DNA of 64,000 bases, from positions 299,070-363,069 of the forward strand of contig KZ111165.1 of assembly GCA_002077045.2 (NCBI GenBank), read 5' to 3'. The translations under genes and the position numbers were made by a program. Within the stretch, counting starts at the first letter, position 1, and every line of letters begins with the position of its first letter. The notes below the pieces were generated by a model. The model was not told the origin of the DNA. It did no database searches and worked only from the letters and a program-made list of their open reading frames with translations. Origin of the DNA: Rachicladosporium sp. CCFEE 5018 (lineage: Eukaryota; Ascomycota; Dothideomycetes; Cladosporiales; Cladosporiaceae). Below are positions 30,017-42,682 of this stretch, one piece after another.

Positions 30017-31252
30017 ACAGAGCGGCGGATATGCCTTGAGCTAATCGCAAGGCGGAGAATGTCGCGCGATCGCACGCTGTTACGGCGATACCTTGCCCGT
30101 CCGCGCGACGAGGATCTTGCCCCTCGTAATAGGTTCCTGCCCGGACCAGGTACTATTGCCGATAAAGTGTCGCGCGGCGCGGGCGGCCTTGCTTGAAACC
30201 GCGTGAGTGGTCCGCTCACCGACAGATCGACAAGGCTGCGCAAGATACAGCGTTGTTAAGCCGCAATAATGTCAGGGCCAGTCGCACGATTACACGATGG
30301 TCCCGGGATAAGCTCCAGAGCTCCACAGAATGAGGCTCAGCGACACCGTAAAGACGAGGTCAGCTCGGCTGTCGGTTGCGCCCGTACGAGGAGAATTAGC
30401 AAAAACAAGTAAAGGTGGCCTGAGCAGAGCGTTCAAGATTGTGGAGGCTCTGTAGCTCGATATCAAGTTCGCAATACGCGGTATGTGGACAAGGTTCGAG
30501 ACGGAGAAGGTCTGGCCGCGAGGTATGGAGGGGAACCTGGCAGCGGATCACTTTCTGTAACCTCACTCCTTCTCCAGACAAGCAGCTCTGAGCGTGGAGC
30601 TGTGTCAGACAGAGGCTTGCATGCGAAGGATTCCTGGGGGTCGTAATTGGCTGGGGTATTCTCCGCACAGCTCCCCTCCTTTGAGGCTAATAGCCTTTTG
30701 CGGCTCAGCACACTGCTGTTGGGCGGTTCGTCTGATAATTGCGAGAATTGCGACTTCTCACAGCGCAGTATCTCGCGGCACAGGATGGGACTGTACGATT
30801 GCGGTCGCCTTGTGAGAGTTCAGCCTCGGAACATCACCATCCGCCTCGACTCCCAAGCCTCTCTTTGCATAGGCGCGGGGGCGGAAATGCCCTCCGTAAT
30901 CATACGGATCCACCTCTCACACAAAACAGACAGCGCCCGAGTCGATGGCGATAACACACTGTCAACGTCTCGAGGTCGAAAGCATGAGACTAAGTCTCGC
31001 CGACGCTGAAACACCTATCGCTATCGCTGCCATCCGCCTGCATCCTGCACTTGCCAGGCAGGCTGATGGCATTCTAACGGTCCTCACGGACCACCACTTC
31101 CTCTCACTCTCGCGTCATCAAGCCAACAGTAACACGATACTCAGATCACTGTTGCATATAGAACGGCGCTGATCGAAGAGGGTCGCGACGTAGGTACTGA
31201 CACGCATCGCTCTTTCTCGTTATTGTCCACAAGTGTTCTGACAGATCCCTGG
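30017..31252. other. Divergent promoter region, ~1.2 kb
   Basis: Counterpart of 8595-9826, collinear with a few per cent difference and small indels near 30900. No coding frame is preserved across both copies. Confidence 0.45.
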
Positions 31253-32818
31253 ATGCGAGTCCTGTGCCATCGCCTTGTTCCACTTGCTCGCCATTCGACA
31301 CAACAGACATCATATTGCAGAGTCCTAGCACTTCGTACAGCGCAAGTGCGAAATCTATCAGCTACTCGCAGTACACTGAGTGCTGTGATGAAGAGGAAAG
31401 CCGTTGCTAGCTCAGACAAACCTGCTGCAAAGAGGCCCCGTCCCGACATACCTGACTATCATGCAACACCACAGATCAAGGAGGATGACGGCTCTGTGCG
31501 ATGGCCAGCACCTACAACACAGATCGAACGAGCACGAGAGATAATCATGGAGTGGTCCGGCTATCCCAAGCAGGTCAGCACGAATCGTAGCTGACCTGAT
31601 TTTAGTGCATTGTCCGGGACGAAGACATTGATTGTCCCTGACAAAGATGCTGATGGTTTGTCCTCAGGAGCTATATTGCGGCACACGCTGATCCTACTTG
31701 GCTTGCGCGAGGATCTGATCGACGTGCACCTCTTGTCGAAAGGCAACAATGTCTTCGATGATGTCGAGAGAGCCCGCATGCTAGCGTACGACCCTGACTA
31801 CGTCTTCGTGATTGATCAAGGGAGTCGGTCTGGTCCACCTATCATTGACAAACCACATACTGGACTGGTCATCGACCACCACTTCGCCACTGAGGCGGAC
31901 TTCCCCAAGGATAGCGACCATGTCTCAGCGTGTCACTCGCCACCTGTGGCTACGTCTTCCCTGCTCACATATCTCATCTGTGAGCCGCTTCACGACAAAG
32001 TACGGGCCAACTGTGACTGGCTAGCCGTCGTAGGAGCCCATGGTGATCTCGGCAATACGCTCAAGTGGGAGCCGCCGTTCCCTTCGATGACCGACACATT
32101 CAAGAAGTACACCAAGAAGCTGCTAAATGACATCGTCTCGTTGGTAAATGCACCACGACGCACAGCTACGTACGATGTCATCTCAGCTTGGGACTCTCTA
32201 GCTACTACAGAGGTACCATCATCTGTCCTTAAGAGTCCTCGCTTGCTTGCTGCGAGACAGGAAGTCAATGCCGAAATCGAGCGCTGTACGCATGCCGCGC
32301 CCAAGTTCTCAGCGGATGGCAAGATCGCAGTATTCCGCATCCGAAGCGAGGCACAGGTGCATCCGGTCATTGCTACGCGATGGGCTGGCCACCTGCAGAG
32401 TAAGGCGCTGGAGATAGTTATGGTGGCGAATGAGGGCTACGTGCCTGACAAAGTCAATTTCTCATGTCGCATAGCAAGGTGCGCAAGGGGCAGGGAGATT
32501 GCTGTGGATATTATCCAAACATTGAAAGGCTATGCAGCAATGTCCGACCCAGCTGGTGGAGAAGCTGAGTCAGTCGATATTGATGCCGAGAAGCGGCCAT
32601 TCATTGAGCGATTGGGCGACAACTTCGCTCGCGGGCATGTCCAGGCTTCTGGCGGTATCGTTGGAGTGGAAGAGTTCGAAGAGCTCATGAGGATCATGCA
32701 GATCGGGGTCAAGGTAGACAAGCCTGGAGGCGAAGGCAAGAGTCCCGCCAAGAAGAAGGCCGGCGTGATCGACGCGAAGCAGAAGAATACTCTCGCTGGC
32801 TACTTTGCCAAAGCTTAA
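31253..32818 (+). CDS. DHH-family phosphoesterase (RecJ-like), copy B
   Basis: Exons 31253-31554 and 31606-32818, 504 residues, the same length and phases as copy A; the donor here is GTCCGG. PDKDADGLSSG, VIDHHFA, RGHVQASGG and the C-terminal NTLAGYFAKA are all kept. The presequence-like first 45 residues vary (for example ARHSTQQTSYCRV) but stay basic, and the KRK...AAKRPR signal after the second Met is kept, consistent with selection on both possible start sites. Confidence 0.8.
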
Positions 32819-33315
32819 GGTGTAGCATGTCTGTATCACTATCATTTCAGTGCAATTTGTGGCTCGTCGGATGATCGGCCTAGATTTGACTCCGACAGTC
32901 TTGACGCGAGCAATGTTTGCTCCGTGTCACCTCAATCCCTCAACATGGTATGTACCCGGCGCCGATAGGCGCTTTTCGGCCACTCGCCTTTGCGAAAGCT
33001 ACGTGCTGACTATCTGGTCGCGTCGGCCACTCGTCGTCTCTTGAGGTGCGATTTGCTTGATGCTGGCGGATTCGCGCGGCCTCTAGCGCGTCGTGCATAA
33101 ACTCAATTGTCGTGAGCTACAAGTGCCTCTATCTTGTGCATCACATCCTTCTCGTCGTCTTTTGTCATAGAACAAGTTATTGTAGCAGTTTGCACGCAAT
33201 TCTAGCCATCATGTCGAAAGCTGGAATCGCGAGCAGAGGCACTGACTCTTGAACGCGCCATCCCTGCTTTATCAGGTGACGGTATCTGAGTAGCCGCAAG
33301 GGTTTGCTTGTCGAG
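32819..33315. other. Intergenic
   Basis: About 500 bases, counterpart of 11393-11891 with a few single-base indels. Nothing supportable as a gene. Confidence 0.4.
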
Positions 33316-36300
33316 ATGGACGAGTCCGAAAAGGTCGCCTCCAGCTCCAGGACTGGGAGTGGCGAGAACGGCAGCGAGTCTGCACGAGCGAAGCAGCATG
33401 ATACGACGCAAGCTGCACCGACAGCAGCGACATCTGAACCAAACCCATCGAAGGTAAAGCAGCTATGGCAGAAATCTGGTCTGGATCTCACGACTGTCCT
33501 CATGATGATCAAGGGCTCGCTGCCGCCCACGATCGCGATTGCGATCTACCAAGCGCCCGCTGTCGCTGCTCATTACTCAACACTGGGATATCTGATGGCA
33601 ATTTTCTCGGTTCTTGGGATGGCTATCATGCCCAGAGGCAAGTTCATTCAGACGATGTCGCTCAATGTACTCGCCATCTGCGTGAGTGCTGCAATCAACC
33701 TGCTCGCTCTGTGGACAGCAATGCAAGCTCGGGCTCATACTAAGCGAGCCGGCGAGTCGCCTACGGCATACAACTCTTCGGCGTCAGCTGTGTGTGCCCT
33801 ATGGTTGTTCGCCCAGATTTACATCATCAATTATGCTCGCATCAAACGCCCAGCGTTGCAATTGACGATCATCATTTACTCGATCTTCACCATTGTCAGC
33901 ATGAGCTATGGTCCTACCTTTCCAAACATGACTGCCAGCTTAAGCTTCATGAAACGCCTACTCGAGACCACGCTTTCCGGACTCGCACTTTCTACCGGAG
34001 TGCACTTCTTCTTCATGCCACTCAGTTCCCGAACCGTTGTTTTCAAGCAGATGACGGGCTATCTGGGTTGCATTAACGGGATGCTTGCAGTACAGACGAA
34101 ATATATGCAAAGCCTAGAGTCACTTGATCCGATCGAACTCCACGCGAAGCATGTCGAGGAGCAGGCGCAGCACGCAAAGAAGTCGAAGAAACCAATGAAG
34201 GCTCCGGGACCTCTTGACACGCCAGCTTCAGACGCTTTGCATGGCACGTTGATGAAGCTGTTGGAGCTGCATTCGAAATTGGGCGGTAACATTGAGTCAG
34301 CTAAGCGTGAGTTTGCATTTGGAAAGCTCGAATCGAAAGACATCAAGCAGCTATGGCAGCGACTGCGTATGGTCTTCGCTCCAATTCTTGGACTGAGCTC
34401 TGCGGTCGACATCCTGCGCAGACATGCACAGCGAGGACACTGGGATTCAATCGATCTACCAAAGGAGCAAGTAGACATCAATAAGGAGCAAGTAGAGTCG
34501 GTTCATCGAACAATGCGAGCTCTGCATGAACCGTTCGCAATCGTCACAGAGAACATCGCATCAGGTATTCAGCATGCTCAAGTTACATTAGAGTTAGTGA
34601 AGCCACCCAAGTCCCAGGCGGAGGACGTGGAGAACAGATCATTACAAGCTGCGCCGGGCTCGCCCATGTTCGCTGAAAGTCTGCGAGAGAAGCTGGAAGT
34701 CTTTCGCAAGTCTCGACACGTGACACTCGAGAGATGGTGCCATGAGAACGGGCATCAGCTCCCCGATGGCTTCTTCGACCAGCCCACGGAGGACGCTGTC
34801 AAGGAGGAAGAGAATGTGCCCGAAGGTCAGCGTCGACAGCTCTTCTTCATGCTGTACATCGAATATCTACTCTATCGCGCAGGTCAAGCTACGCTGGATC
34901 TTGTCTTGTTCGCGGATCAGTCGAAGCAAGACGGCAAGCTTGCAAAGAGTCGGCTGATATTGCCTGGTGGGAAGACGATGCGAAAGTGGGTCATCGCCGT
35001 GTTCACGCATGCAGACTCATCAAAAGGCGATCATCTACTTGAAGATGTCGAGGACGGTGCAAGAGACTCTGTATACATGGGTCAGGAGTTTGAGCGACGA
35101 AAGGACCCTGAACATCTACCGCCACAAAACGCGATGGAGCGATTCGGCAACCGTGTGCGTGGCATACCAGCGTTCTTCAGAGATCCGGCATCTGCATTCG
35201 GCTTCAGAGTTGCATGTGCCACGATGAGTGTGGCAATCATCAATTATCTACACGCGTCGCAGACCTTCTTCCAGCGCAATCGTCTGCTTTGGAGCATGAT
35301 CATGATCGCCATATCGATGAGCCGACTATCTGGTCAATCGACCTACAACTTCATTCTTCGCGTGGGAGGCACAGCGGTCGCTATGATCGGATCGTACATC
35401 ATCTGGTACATCGTGGACGGCAAGACCGCTGGTGTGATAGTTTTTCTATGGTTGTGGATGACTTGCGCCTTCTATCTGGTGCTCAAGGTCCCTAAGCTGG
35501 TCATAGTTGGCATCTTGAGCATCGTCACATCTGTGCTGATCGTAGGCTACGAGCTTCAGGTCAAAGCCATCGGCATTACAGCATCCGAATCAAACGGACA
35601 GCCGTTCTACCCGACATATCTTCTGGCACCATATCGCCTCGCGACAGTCGCAGCAGGTCTGCTCGTGGCTTGGGTATGGACGATCTTCCCATACCCTGTG
35701 AGCGAGAATTCTGAGCTTCGCAAAGATCTCGGTGCATCTATGTACCTTTTGGCCAACTTTGCCACCTTGGCTCGGGAGCTTATCAAGTCTCGCTTGAAGG
35801 ATGGGACGGGCGATGAAACCGTCAAGGGCACGCATGGCTATCGTCTCGAGAAGAGCAGGAATGAAGTGTTCACCAAGAGCTTGATGCTCTTGAACGAGAT
35901 GCGAATGAATTCGGCGTTCTCGAAGTTCAACTTCAGTGTAGGCGGCAAGTTTCCTCACGAGGAATATCAAGCGTACGTATTTCACCGAGCGTGTGAGATA
36001 TGCTTCCTGCTGACAATGGCTATCCAGTATCATCGAATGCGTCCAACGCATACTAAATTACCACTCCCTCATGATCTACGCCTCACAAACCCTCTCATCA
36101 GCCGACACGCCGGAGTTCGAGCGCTCAGCCTGGTCACAAGACTTCCGACGTTTGCTGACTTCAGTCTCAACGACCGCCAACCAAGTGACTTCTACCTTGG
36201 CTCTCCTTTCATCGTCACTTTCGAACGGCCAGCCCTTGCCGCCTTACCTCGAGCTTCCGCAGCCCTTCGCATTCGTACAGAGACTACAGAAGATGGACAA

Positions 36301-36520
36301 GGGCATCCTGAGTGTGAAGCATATCGCTGAGCCAGAGTATTCTGTCTTTGCTGTGGTGCAGATATGTGGTGTGTGCATCACTGGAGACATTGAACTTTTG
36401 GCTGGGCATGCGAGGAACCTGGTCGGGCAGATGGATTTTTCATTCAAGGCCCTGAATCCGAGTGACGAGAGTCTGGATAGTGAGATTGCGGGCACTGAAG
36501 CAAAGGGAAAGGAGACATGA
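33316..36520 (+). CDS. Bre4/FUSC-like multi-pass membrane protein, copy B
   Basis: Exons 33316-35972 and 36028-36520, 1049 residues, the same length as copy A. The intron is 55 bases here (50 in copy A), starts GTACGT and ends CCAG. It contains no stop in the upstream frame, so unspliced RNA would read on for about 100 residues in a wrong frame; the true join is again A-IIECVQRIL. Two clusters of membrane helices and the soluble C-terminal domain are as in copy A, with mostly conservative substitutions. Confidence 0.88.
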
Positions 36521-38856
36521 TCACTGCGGCACTCTAGACTCGGCTAACTCGACAGCAGCTTACATGCACGTTGAGAATGCATGCGAGAATGTTTATAACG
36601 AGAGCTAATGATGGCCTAGACGCCCATGCCGAGGAACGTTTCCCACATGATCATGACTACTCTTGCAACCGCCTCAACCTTTACCACTTCAATTCGCCAG
36701 GTCCGTTATCACTTAAACCTGCCACTCCGGATTTTCAGACTGTTGTTCCGCGGTGGCCATGATAACAGGTAGGATCGATGCAGTCCTGCTTACGACACTT
36801 CAGGTTGCGAGCCATGGAGAGAAGGGTAGTGCGACCAAGCTCATTCATCCTAATCTCATGATTCTTATCGCAAGAAGCGCGAGTACAAGTTCTGAGGTAG
36901 TGATCGAAGCACAGCCTGATTGGAAGTGACATGAAGGTTTCGCGCAACACACTGTCATATGGTACGGGCTCGTCGATGCGTTCGCCGTGCGCATTCCTCC
37001 TGATGGCATGACTCGTCCACAACGGCAGAACAGCCTGAGTCGTGTTGCCATATGCCGGCGGCGTTGCCGCTCCGGTGGTCATCGGCGAAGCTGCTGGCAT
37101 CGTCTGACGTGGCAAGGCTACCGCAGTAGCATATGTACCCGTCGATGGTGCAGACTGCGAAGCTTCTGATGCTGCAGATTGAGTGATCACGACAAGCTTG
37201 TCATTCCGAAGCAGTTTCGGGGCTCGAAATTTGAGGAGGCTCGTGGTCAAGTCGACCATATCCCTTGTGAATGGTAAAGCTTCGACAAAGCTGACGCGAT
37301 CTTCGAATCCCTCCAATGATACGTATGGGCGTAAGAATCCGGTGTAGCTTCGATCTCCAGAAACAGCTAGAACGAGCTGCTTGCAATGCTGATTTGGGTA
37401 GAAGACCTCAAAGGTCTCTAGGAACAGCTGAGGTCAGCCGCTGTATGACGAGCCTGAATGCACGATGTGCTTACTCTGAATGCGGGTATCCGCTGCTTCC
37501 TTGTCGTCACCGGCATCAATCAACTCCACCAAACTCATGGCCTTGTTGAACCCACGCACGAAATCGCGGAATGTGTCTTCACCAGCAACAATGCCGCAAC
37601 GGCGATACGTCCGAGCGAGTCCATCGGCGTTCATGTACGCTCGGATGCAAACCTCCCAATGCTCCTCGAAACGCTTGGCTTGGATTAATTGTGTCTTGAT
37701 GACATTGCGAAGCGCAGCAGCAGCTTCGATCCCTCCGGCCACGCCAGCCTGAACATAGCGGTTGCAGAACTAGAGTGAGATCAGACCATGGCCTTGAGAT
37801 TGGGGGAGCGTGAACTTACCAGCGTATTATCGCCATCGAGCAACACTATAACAAAAGGCTTGCAGTCCTACGCCGAGTCAGTCTCCGCAGATAAGCTTTG
37901 CAAACTCGTATGTGCCTACTCGTTGCTTCTGGAGCGTTGAGGTACTTTCTTCACAGGCTTTCAATCTCGTCACCAAACTGTCACACTCAAAATCTTGCCG
38001 ATCACACTTGGCTTGGAGTTTATCACGCTCATGTGCAAGAGCTCCGACAAGATCGATCAATTGCTGTACGGCTGTTAGATATAAACCATTCGGGAGTGTA
38101 GTATCCATGGCCCGACTTGCCTGGAATACTGCATCGCCTCTCTGAACTGCGCCAAGGGTAGATTTCCACTCTTGGGCGAGCGCAGTGACTCTGCTCGTCT
38201 GTACTTCAGCCATCACGCCAAGTTAGGCTTCCTCGAAATAGCGCCAACCGGACTAAGCTCAGACTGTGGACTCAGCAGTATGAGTGTAGTAGGGAAGGAT
38301 ACTCAGGTGAATTAGGTGAGGGACATAGGGAGGTACTTATTGGGCATGCTTGGGTGCTGCGCACCCAGCAGACTGGGCCACGTTGTTGCCTATGCATTGT
38401 GCCGCAACCGTGGGATCATTGCGAGGATTCGGCGTCGTTCGACCTGTCATTCGCGCCACATCGACAGTGCGGGCGGCAAGGTGCAGGTGCAAATGCACAT
38501 TCGTTTGTCTGAGGCATGAAATGATGCCTGAGGCATGACAGCTCTCTCGAAGTTGTGCATATTTGACAGTGCCTCTCATCAACATCATGGTGCCTTGTCA
38601 CAGTCGCCATCTTGCAGCTATGCCAGCTCACCCGCAGCGGGTCTTGATGATATGTCTCTGAACTGACCGCCACCAATTAGGACTGCAGTCGGGACAGGCT
38701 CCAGATCGCAATCAGCTTTCATCCACTACTTAGGTAGTGACCCACGACACATCTTCATTACTCACGGTCTCCAAGAACAGAGTCATGGTAACTCCAAACG
38801 CAGCTGATGCTTCAACGCTATCGAGACGGTAATCAGATTGCGGAGGCCGGGCTGAA
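36521..38856. other. Copy-B-specific block of ~2.3 kb carrying an extra gene
   Basis: Replaces the 330-base spacer of copy A between the Bre4/FUSC-like gene and the kinase-like gene. It contains the NYN-like/CCCH gene at 36735-38213 and about 640 bases of spacer (38214-38856) with no gene, including TGAGGCATGA repeats near 38511-38538. I found no transposon ends or target-site duplication by eye at its borders. Confidence 0.8.
36735..38213 (-). CDS. NYN-like domain plus tandem CCCH zinc-finger protein
   Basis: Four exons: 38213-37920, 37867-37820, 37769-37475 and 37417-36735, in frame, 439 residues. Order: N-terminal coiled coil (about 50-98, rich in Leu, Lys, Glu), then CKPFVIVLLDGDNTLF, the start of a Rossmann-like region seen in fungal CCCH proteins and reminiscent of NYN/PIN nucleases (inference), with CKQLVLAVSGDRSYTGFL as a later strand, then a Ser/Pro/Thr-rich linker, and two CCCH motifs, C-x7-C-x4-C-x3-H (CFDHYLRTC...CDKNH) and C-x4-C-x4-C-x3-H (CRKQDC...CYHGH). 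RNA binding is likely from the fingers; nuclease activity is unproven. All splice sites are canonical and there is no internal stop, so the gene looks intact. It has no counterpart in copy A. Confidence 0.8.
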
Positions 38857-39664
38857 ATGTCCTCGGATCCAGCCTGCGACCAGGACTGCATCCCCTGTGC
38901 TTCGACCGCGAACAGCACCTGGGGCGAAGGCATCATACCGACTCCGCCTGGCTGGCACATGGTCTCTGCCGGCACCTCGGGTATGGTTGATCGCGAATAT
39001 GGTTCTGATCAGGTCGTGAAGCGGCAGTATGACCTGAACGATCCAGACTCCACGTGTGATCTTCAGCGCGAGTACGATATCTATCAGACACTTCCTCGAC
39101 ATGATCGCCTGCTTTGTCTGCTTCCCGGGAGTACGTCTAAACGTCTGATCTTTGCTTACTTGAGTGGAGGTATATTGAAGGGACTTTCTCGCAGCGACGT
39201 TTGCAAACCGTAGATTGCAACTCATGGCTGATGCTGCGGAGGCACTCTGCGTGCTGCAAGCTCATGATATCATCCATTGCGATATACAATTTAGCAACTA
39301 CATGCTCGAGAGCAACGAGCGTCTGTGCTTGATTGACTTTCCAGGCTCGACTTTGGGCGATCAGGCAGGCAGCGCTGTTGAGAGCGCTAGGTATTTCTTA
39401 CCGCGCCCAATTGATGACCCGGCGACAAGGCGAAGAGATGTCTTAGCGCTGGGCTCGGTGATCAACGCGATTGCCACTGGAAGACCACCTTATGCGGACA
39501 ATTCCGATGACGAAGTCGAAGAGCTGTACGTGAGTGGTGAGTTTCCGAAGACAGAGGGACGCGTGTGTAGTGAAGTCATTCAGAAGTGCTGGGCTGGGCA
39601 ATTTGAAAGCGCAATGGATGTGTATGATGCCATTGTGGCGTACACAAACGTGACTTCGGGCTAA
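38857..39664 (+). pseudogene. Protein-kinase-like gene, +1 frameshift, copy B
   Basis: ATG at 38857. The reading frame shifts in AAGGGACTTT near 39178-39184: with one G fewer it reads ILKDFLAATFANRRLQLMADAAEAL and continues to 39664 in one frame. With the extra G it stops at 39213. Kinase-like marks are REYDIY, YLSGG, HCDIQFSN and DFPG at the DFG position. Copy A is intact at this base but has a nonsense codon a few codons later. The N-terminal ~50 residues are poorly conserved between copies and shorter here. A sequencing error in the GGG run is an alternative. Confidence 0.7.
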
Positions 39665-39791
39665 TCAGTAATCTCATAGAGGGTCGAAACGTACGGTGGT
39701 ATGAGGCTGTCATCCCTTCATTTCTCATGTGCTCGTGTACGTACATGTAGTGCCCACAGAGAGTGGGCGAAGCACTGCAATCTGCTCCCAT

Positions 39792-40589
39792 CTATATCAC
39801 GCTCCCCCTTCGCGGAAATGTGATGCCTGTCGTAGCCGCAGCATCGCAGAACCAGCTCACTTTGTCTCCAGCCTGCTCATTGATCAATCCACATGGCAGC
39901 TGTCGTCCCTCGTCTGTCTCCAAGATCTTCTTCAGAATGTCCTTCTTGCCCTCTCCCGTCGCCACGAACGCGATCCTCGCTGCCGCAACCACCACAGGCA
40001 GACTCAACGTGATCCTTTTAGGTGGGGGCTTCGGCGAATCCTCAATAGCAAGCACCCAGGCATCAGTCTCCCTTAGCTGTGGGTATCCCGGGAACAGCGA
40101 ACACGTATGCCCGTCCGGACCACAGCCCAGCAGAAGTAGATCGAAGCCAGGCACTTTCACGCTGTCCCGCGACGCGAACACAGACACGAGTGCCTTCTCA
40201 TACGAATCTGCCGCCTCCTGCGGATCGTCCAAATTCCCCACATCAATATGATGCACCTTCGGCTGTCCCAAGTCCTCAGGTATCTTATCAAGCCACTCCT
40301 GCCTCACCAAGCGATGATTCGAATCCTCATGGTCCAGCGGCACGCATCGCTCATCCGCATAGAAGACTTCCCATTTGTCGAACTCGGGTTTATCGTCCGG
40401 ATTCTCGGGGGTTGGTTTCGAGAGCAGCGCTTGCGCGAGCGTTTTCGGCAGGGAGCCCCCGGAGACAGCGACGCGGAAAGTGTTGTGCCGTTTGAGGGAC
40501 TCGGCTTGCGCGGCGAGGATGTAGGTGCGGAGGGTTGGGGCTAGGTCGGCGGTGGTGGGGAAGGAGAAGAGGGAGGGTGGGTGGCCCAT
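39792..40589 (-). CDS. 6-phosphogluconolactonase, copy B
   Basis: 265 residues, single exon, same start context as copy A. The frame stays open upstream of this ATG but without another ATG. The motifs SGGSLPKTLAQALL, ADERCVPLDHEDSN and GCGPDGHTCSLFPG are all kept; differences are few and conservative (for example N-to-T, R-to-K). Predicted to be a working enzyme. Confidence 0.95.
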   Translation of the reverse strand: MGHPPSLFSFPTTADLAPTLRTYILAAQAESLKRHNTFRVAVSGGSLPKTLAQALLSKPTPENPDDKPEFDKWEVFYADERCVPLDHEDSNHRLVRQEWLDKIPEDLGQPKVHHIDVGNLDDPQEAADSYEKALVSVFASRDSVKVPGFDLLLLGCGPDGHTCSLFPGYPQLRETDAWVLAIEDSPKPPPKRITLSLPVVVAAARIAFVATGEGKKDILKKILETDEGRQLPCGLINEQAGDKVSWFCDAAATTGITFPRRGSVI

Positions 40590-41188
40590 TGTGATTATCG
40601 GACTTTTCTCAACGCTGGTGAAGGTGGATGGAGGGCGGATGTGTCTTGACAAGGCTTGCGAGGTGATTTCTTGGAGGGAATTAAGAAGAACAACTGTTAC
40701 CTTGCAATCATGGCGTGGAGTGATGTCCGGCGCGGTGGGTACCTGGCGAAATAGCAGAAACGTGCTATGACGAAGTCAGACAACCCCGGCCATTCTCGGC
40801 GGCTTGCAGATCTGCCTTAATCGCTCCGACCAGGCCAAGCTCGAGGTTGTCGCCAAAGCTGAGGCATCTGTCGTCGTTCTTGATTAAGCCGCCTGATTCC
40901 GAATAAGCCTTCGATGTTCTGAAAGCCGTTGCTGTATTATGTTCAAGCAACGGCGCCTCCAATGCGGTCAAGTTCCACAACTTCGGCACGAATTGCCGGC
41001 GGCAGAATTTGGATCATCCATCCGAGAAAACATGCGCCAAGCCGAAATGTTTGATCAGCGTGAGTAGGCGAGGACAACAATAATTGGATCAAGAAGATTG
41101 CTGAGAAAGCAAAACACTGGAACACTGAAGACGTAAATCTCCGGACCGAATTACTTCGCCACTTCCTGCAACTGAAACCAACACTACC
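40590..41188. other. Divergent promoter region
   Basis: Counterpart of 17226-17825, collinear with small differences. No gene seen. Confidence 0.45.
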
Positions 41189-42682
41189 ATGCCCAACAGC
41201 AAACCCAAACAATTCACTCGGCCACCACCCAAAAAAGTCAAAGCAAAGTCCGCCGAGCCTCAGACAGCAGACGAATTCCAAGAAGCTGCCGACTTCGAGG
41301 AAGAAGCCGGGGGCAAATGGCGTGCCGGCGACCCAGCGAAATCAGCCAGAGCGTTCATACGAGCACTCGAACTTTACGAGCGAGGTCTATCAAAGCATCC
41401 GCAGAACTTCGACCTAGCTTACAACAAAGCTCGTCTCATGCTTGAGCTCTCTCAGCAGCCTGCTCTGGTACCTCACATTGCTGCATCACTGGAGACGCTG
41501 CTACATACTGCTCTTGAGGATCATCGAAAAGTGTTGAGGCTCGATGGAGAGAATGTTGATGCGCTGTTCAACACTGCGCAGGTGCTGACTAGTCTCGCTG
41601 AGACATTGCATGGAGAAGGTGATGAAGATGGAGAGAAACCAGCTGAGCTGCTGCATGAGGCGCTGGAGGTACTGTCTGCTTGCTTGGGTAAGCAAGAGAT
41701 GATGTTTGAGCAGCAGAGGATCGATTCTGAGGCGCAGATCGAGGAGATGGAGGATGCGGTTCCGATTGGTGACTCAACGGATGCATCTATGGGTAGCTCG
41801 TCGGGAGAGGAGCAGACTGCAACGATCGTCGCGCCAATCTCTGCGGGCGATCTCCTCGACACTGTTCATGCCTCTCTTGCAGCGTTGACGACGCTCGTTG
41901 CCATTGACGACTCATCCGAATACGATACGCTGGCAAACATGGCAGAAGGACTGACGGAAGACAAGGCACCACGCTACATCGCCCTACTGCCAGAGAGTGA
42001 TCAAGGCTCCGCCAGACTATCCACAGCACTAGACCGCGCCATATTTTTTGCAGGGCTGACGGATGCGCGATTTAGCGCCTACACAATCGATCTGCGGGCA
42101 GCCATCGAGCAACTCCAAGTTTTCAATTTTCCCGGGAAGGAATTGAGCGCGCATGCGCTCTTCGCAGAGGCACAGGCGAGGCAGGAAGTTGTGCTGACCG
42201 CACTCGATCGCGAAGTTGAGGCGGGCTATATCGATGGCGTTTACTGCTGGGGCCAGCTTACCGCCGCGCAAACGCTGTTGAGTGCCGCTGCCGGACTCGG
42301 CACGGATGATGCACGTGAGAGGAAGGCCAGGATCTACGAGCTCAAAGCCGATACTGAGGTCTTGCGCTACCGGTTTGCCACTATGCATGGAGCTGGAATA
42401 TCTGACGCGATACATAACAGTGCCGCGACTTTGCTGTCTAATGCGCGGACATTTTACAAAGGCGCAATGCAACACGGCCGTGTGCTTGGTGACGAGGAAA
42501 TTGTGGAGCAGAGCTCGCAACGGGCAGCTTTATTCGATGCGCTGGTTCGCATTTCACACGGCGGCAGTGCTACGACTGGTGATCAGACGGAGCATGGCGT
42601 GGCTCTCGGTGGGCTTGTCGAGGACGGACTGCTTGATGATCACGGTGCGGAGGAGATGTACAATATCCTGCAGAGTAGTTGA
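41189..42682 (+). CDS. Conserved fungal TPR-like protein, copy B
   Basis: 497 residues, single exon. The first ~110 residues are virtually the same as copy A. The acidic linker near 175-200 differs (EEMEDAVPIGDSTDASMG versus a longer EEMENDDGVSV form), which accounts for the 2-residue length change. The C-terminal helical half differs by only a few residues. Confidence 0.8.
   Translation: MPNSKPKQFTRPPPKKVKAKSAEPQTADEFQEAADFEEEAGGKWRAGDPAKSARAFIRALELYERGLSKHPQNFDLAYNKARLMLELSQQPALVPHIAASLETLLHTALEDHRKVLRLDGENVDALFNTAQVLTSLAETLHGEGDEDGEKPAELLHEALEVLSACLGKQEMMFEQQRIDSEAQIEEMEDAVPIGDSTDASMGSSSGEEQTATIVAPISAGDLLDTVHASLAALTTLVAIDDSSEYDTLANMAEGLTEDKAPRYIALLPESDQGSARLSTALDRAIFFAGLTDARFSAYTIDLRAAIEQLQVFNFPGKELSAHALFAEAQARQEVVLTALDREVEAGYIDGVYCWGQLTAAQTLLSAAAGLGTDDARERKARIYELKADTEVLRYRFATMHGAGISDAIHNSAATLLSNARTFYKGAMQHGRVLGDEEIVEQSSQRAALFDALVRISHGGSATTGDQTEHGVALGGLVEDGLLDDHGAEEMYNILQSS

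Noticed and set aside
35973..36330. Read-through of the Bre4/FUSC-like frame to 36330 in copy B
   Set aside because: It results from an unspliced 55-base intron lacking a stop; splicing restores the exact protein length and end of copy A.
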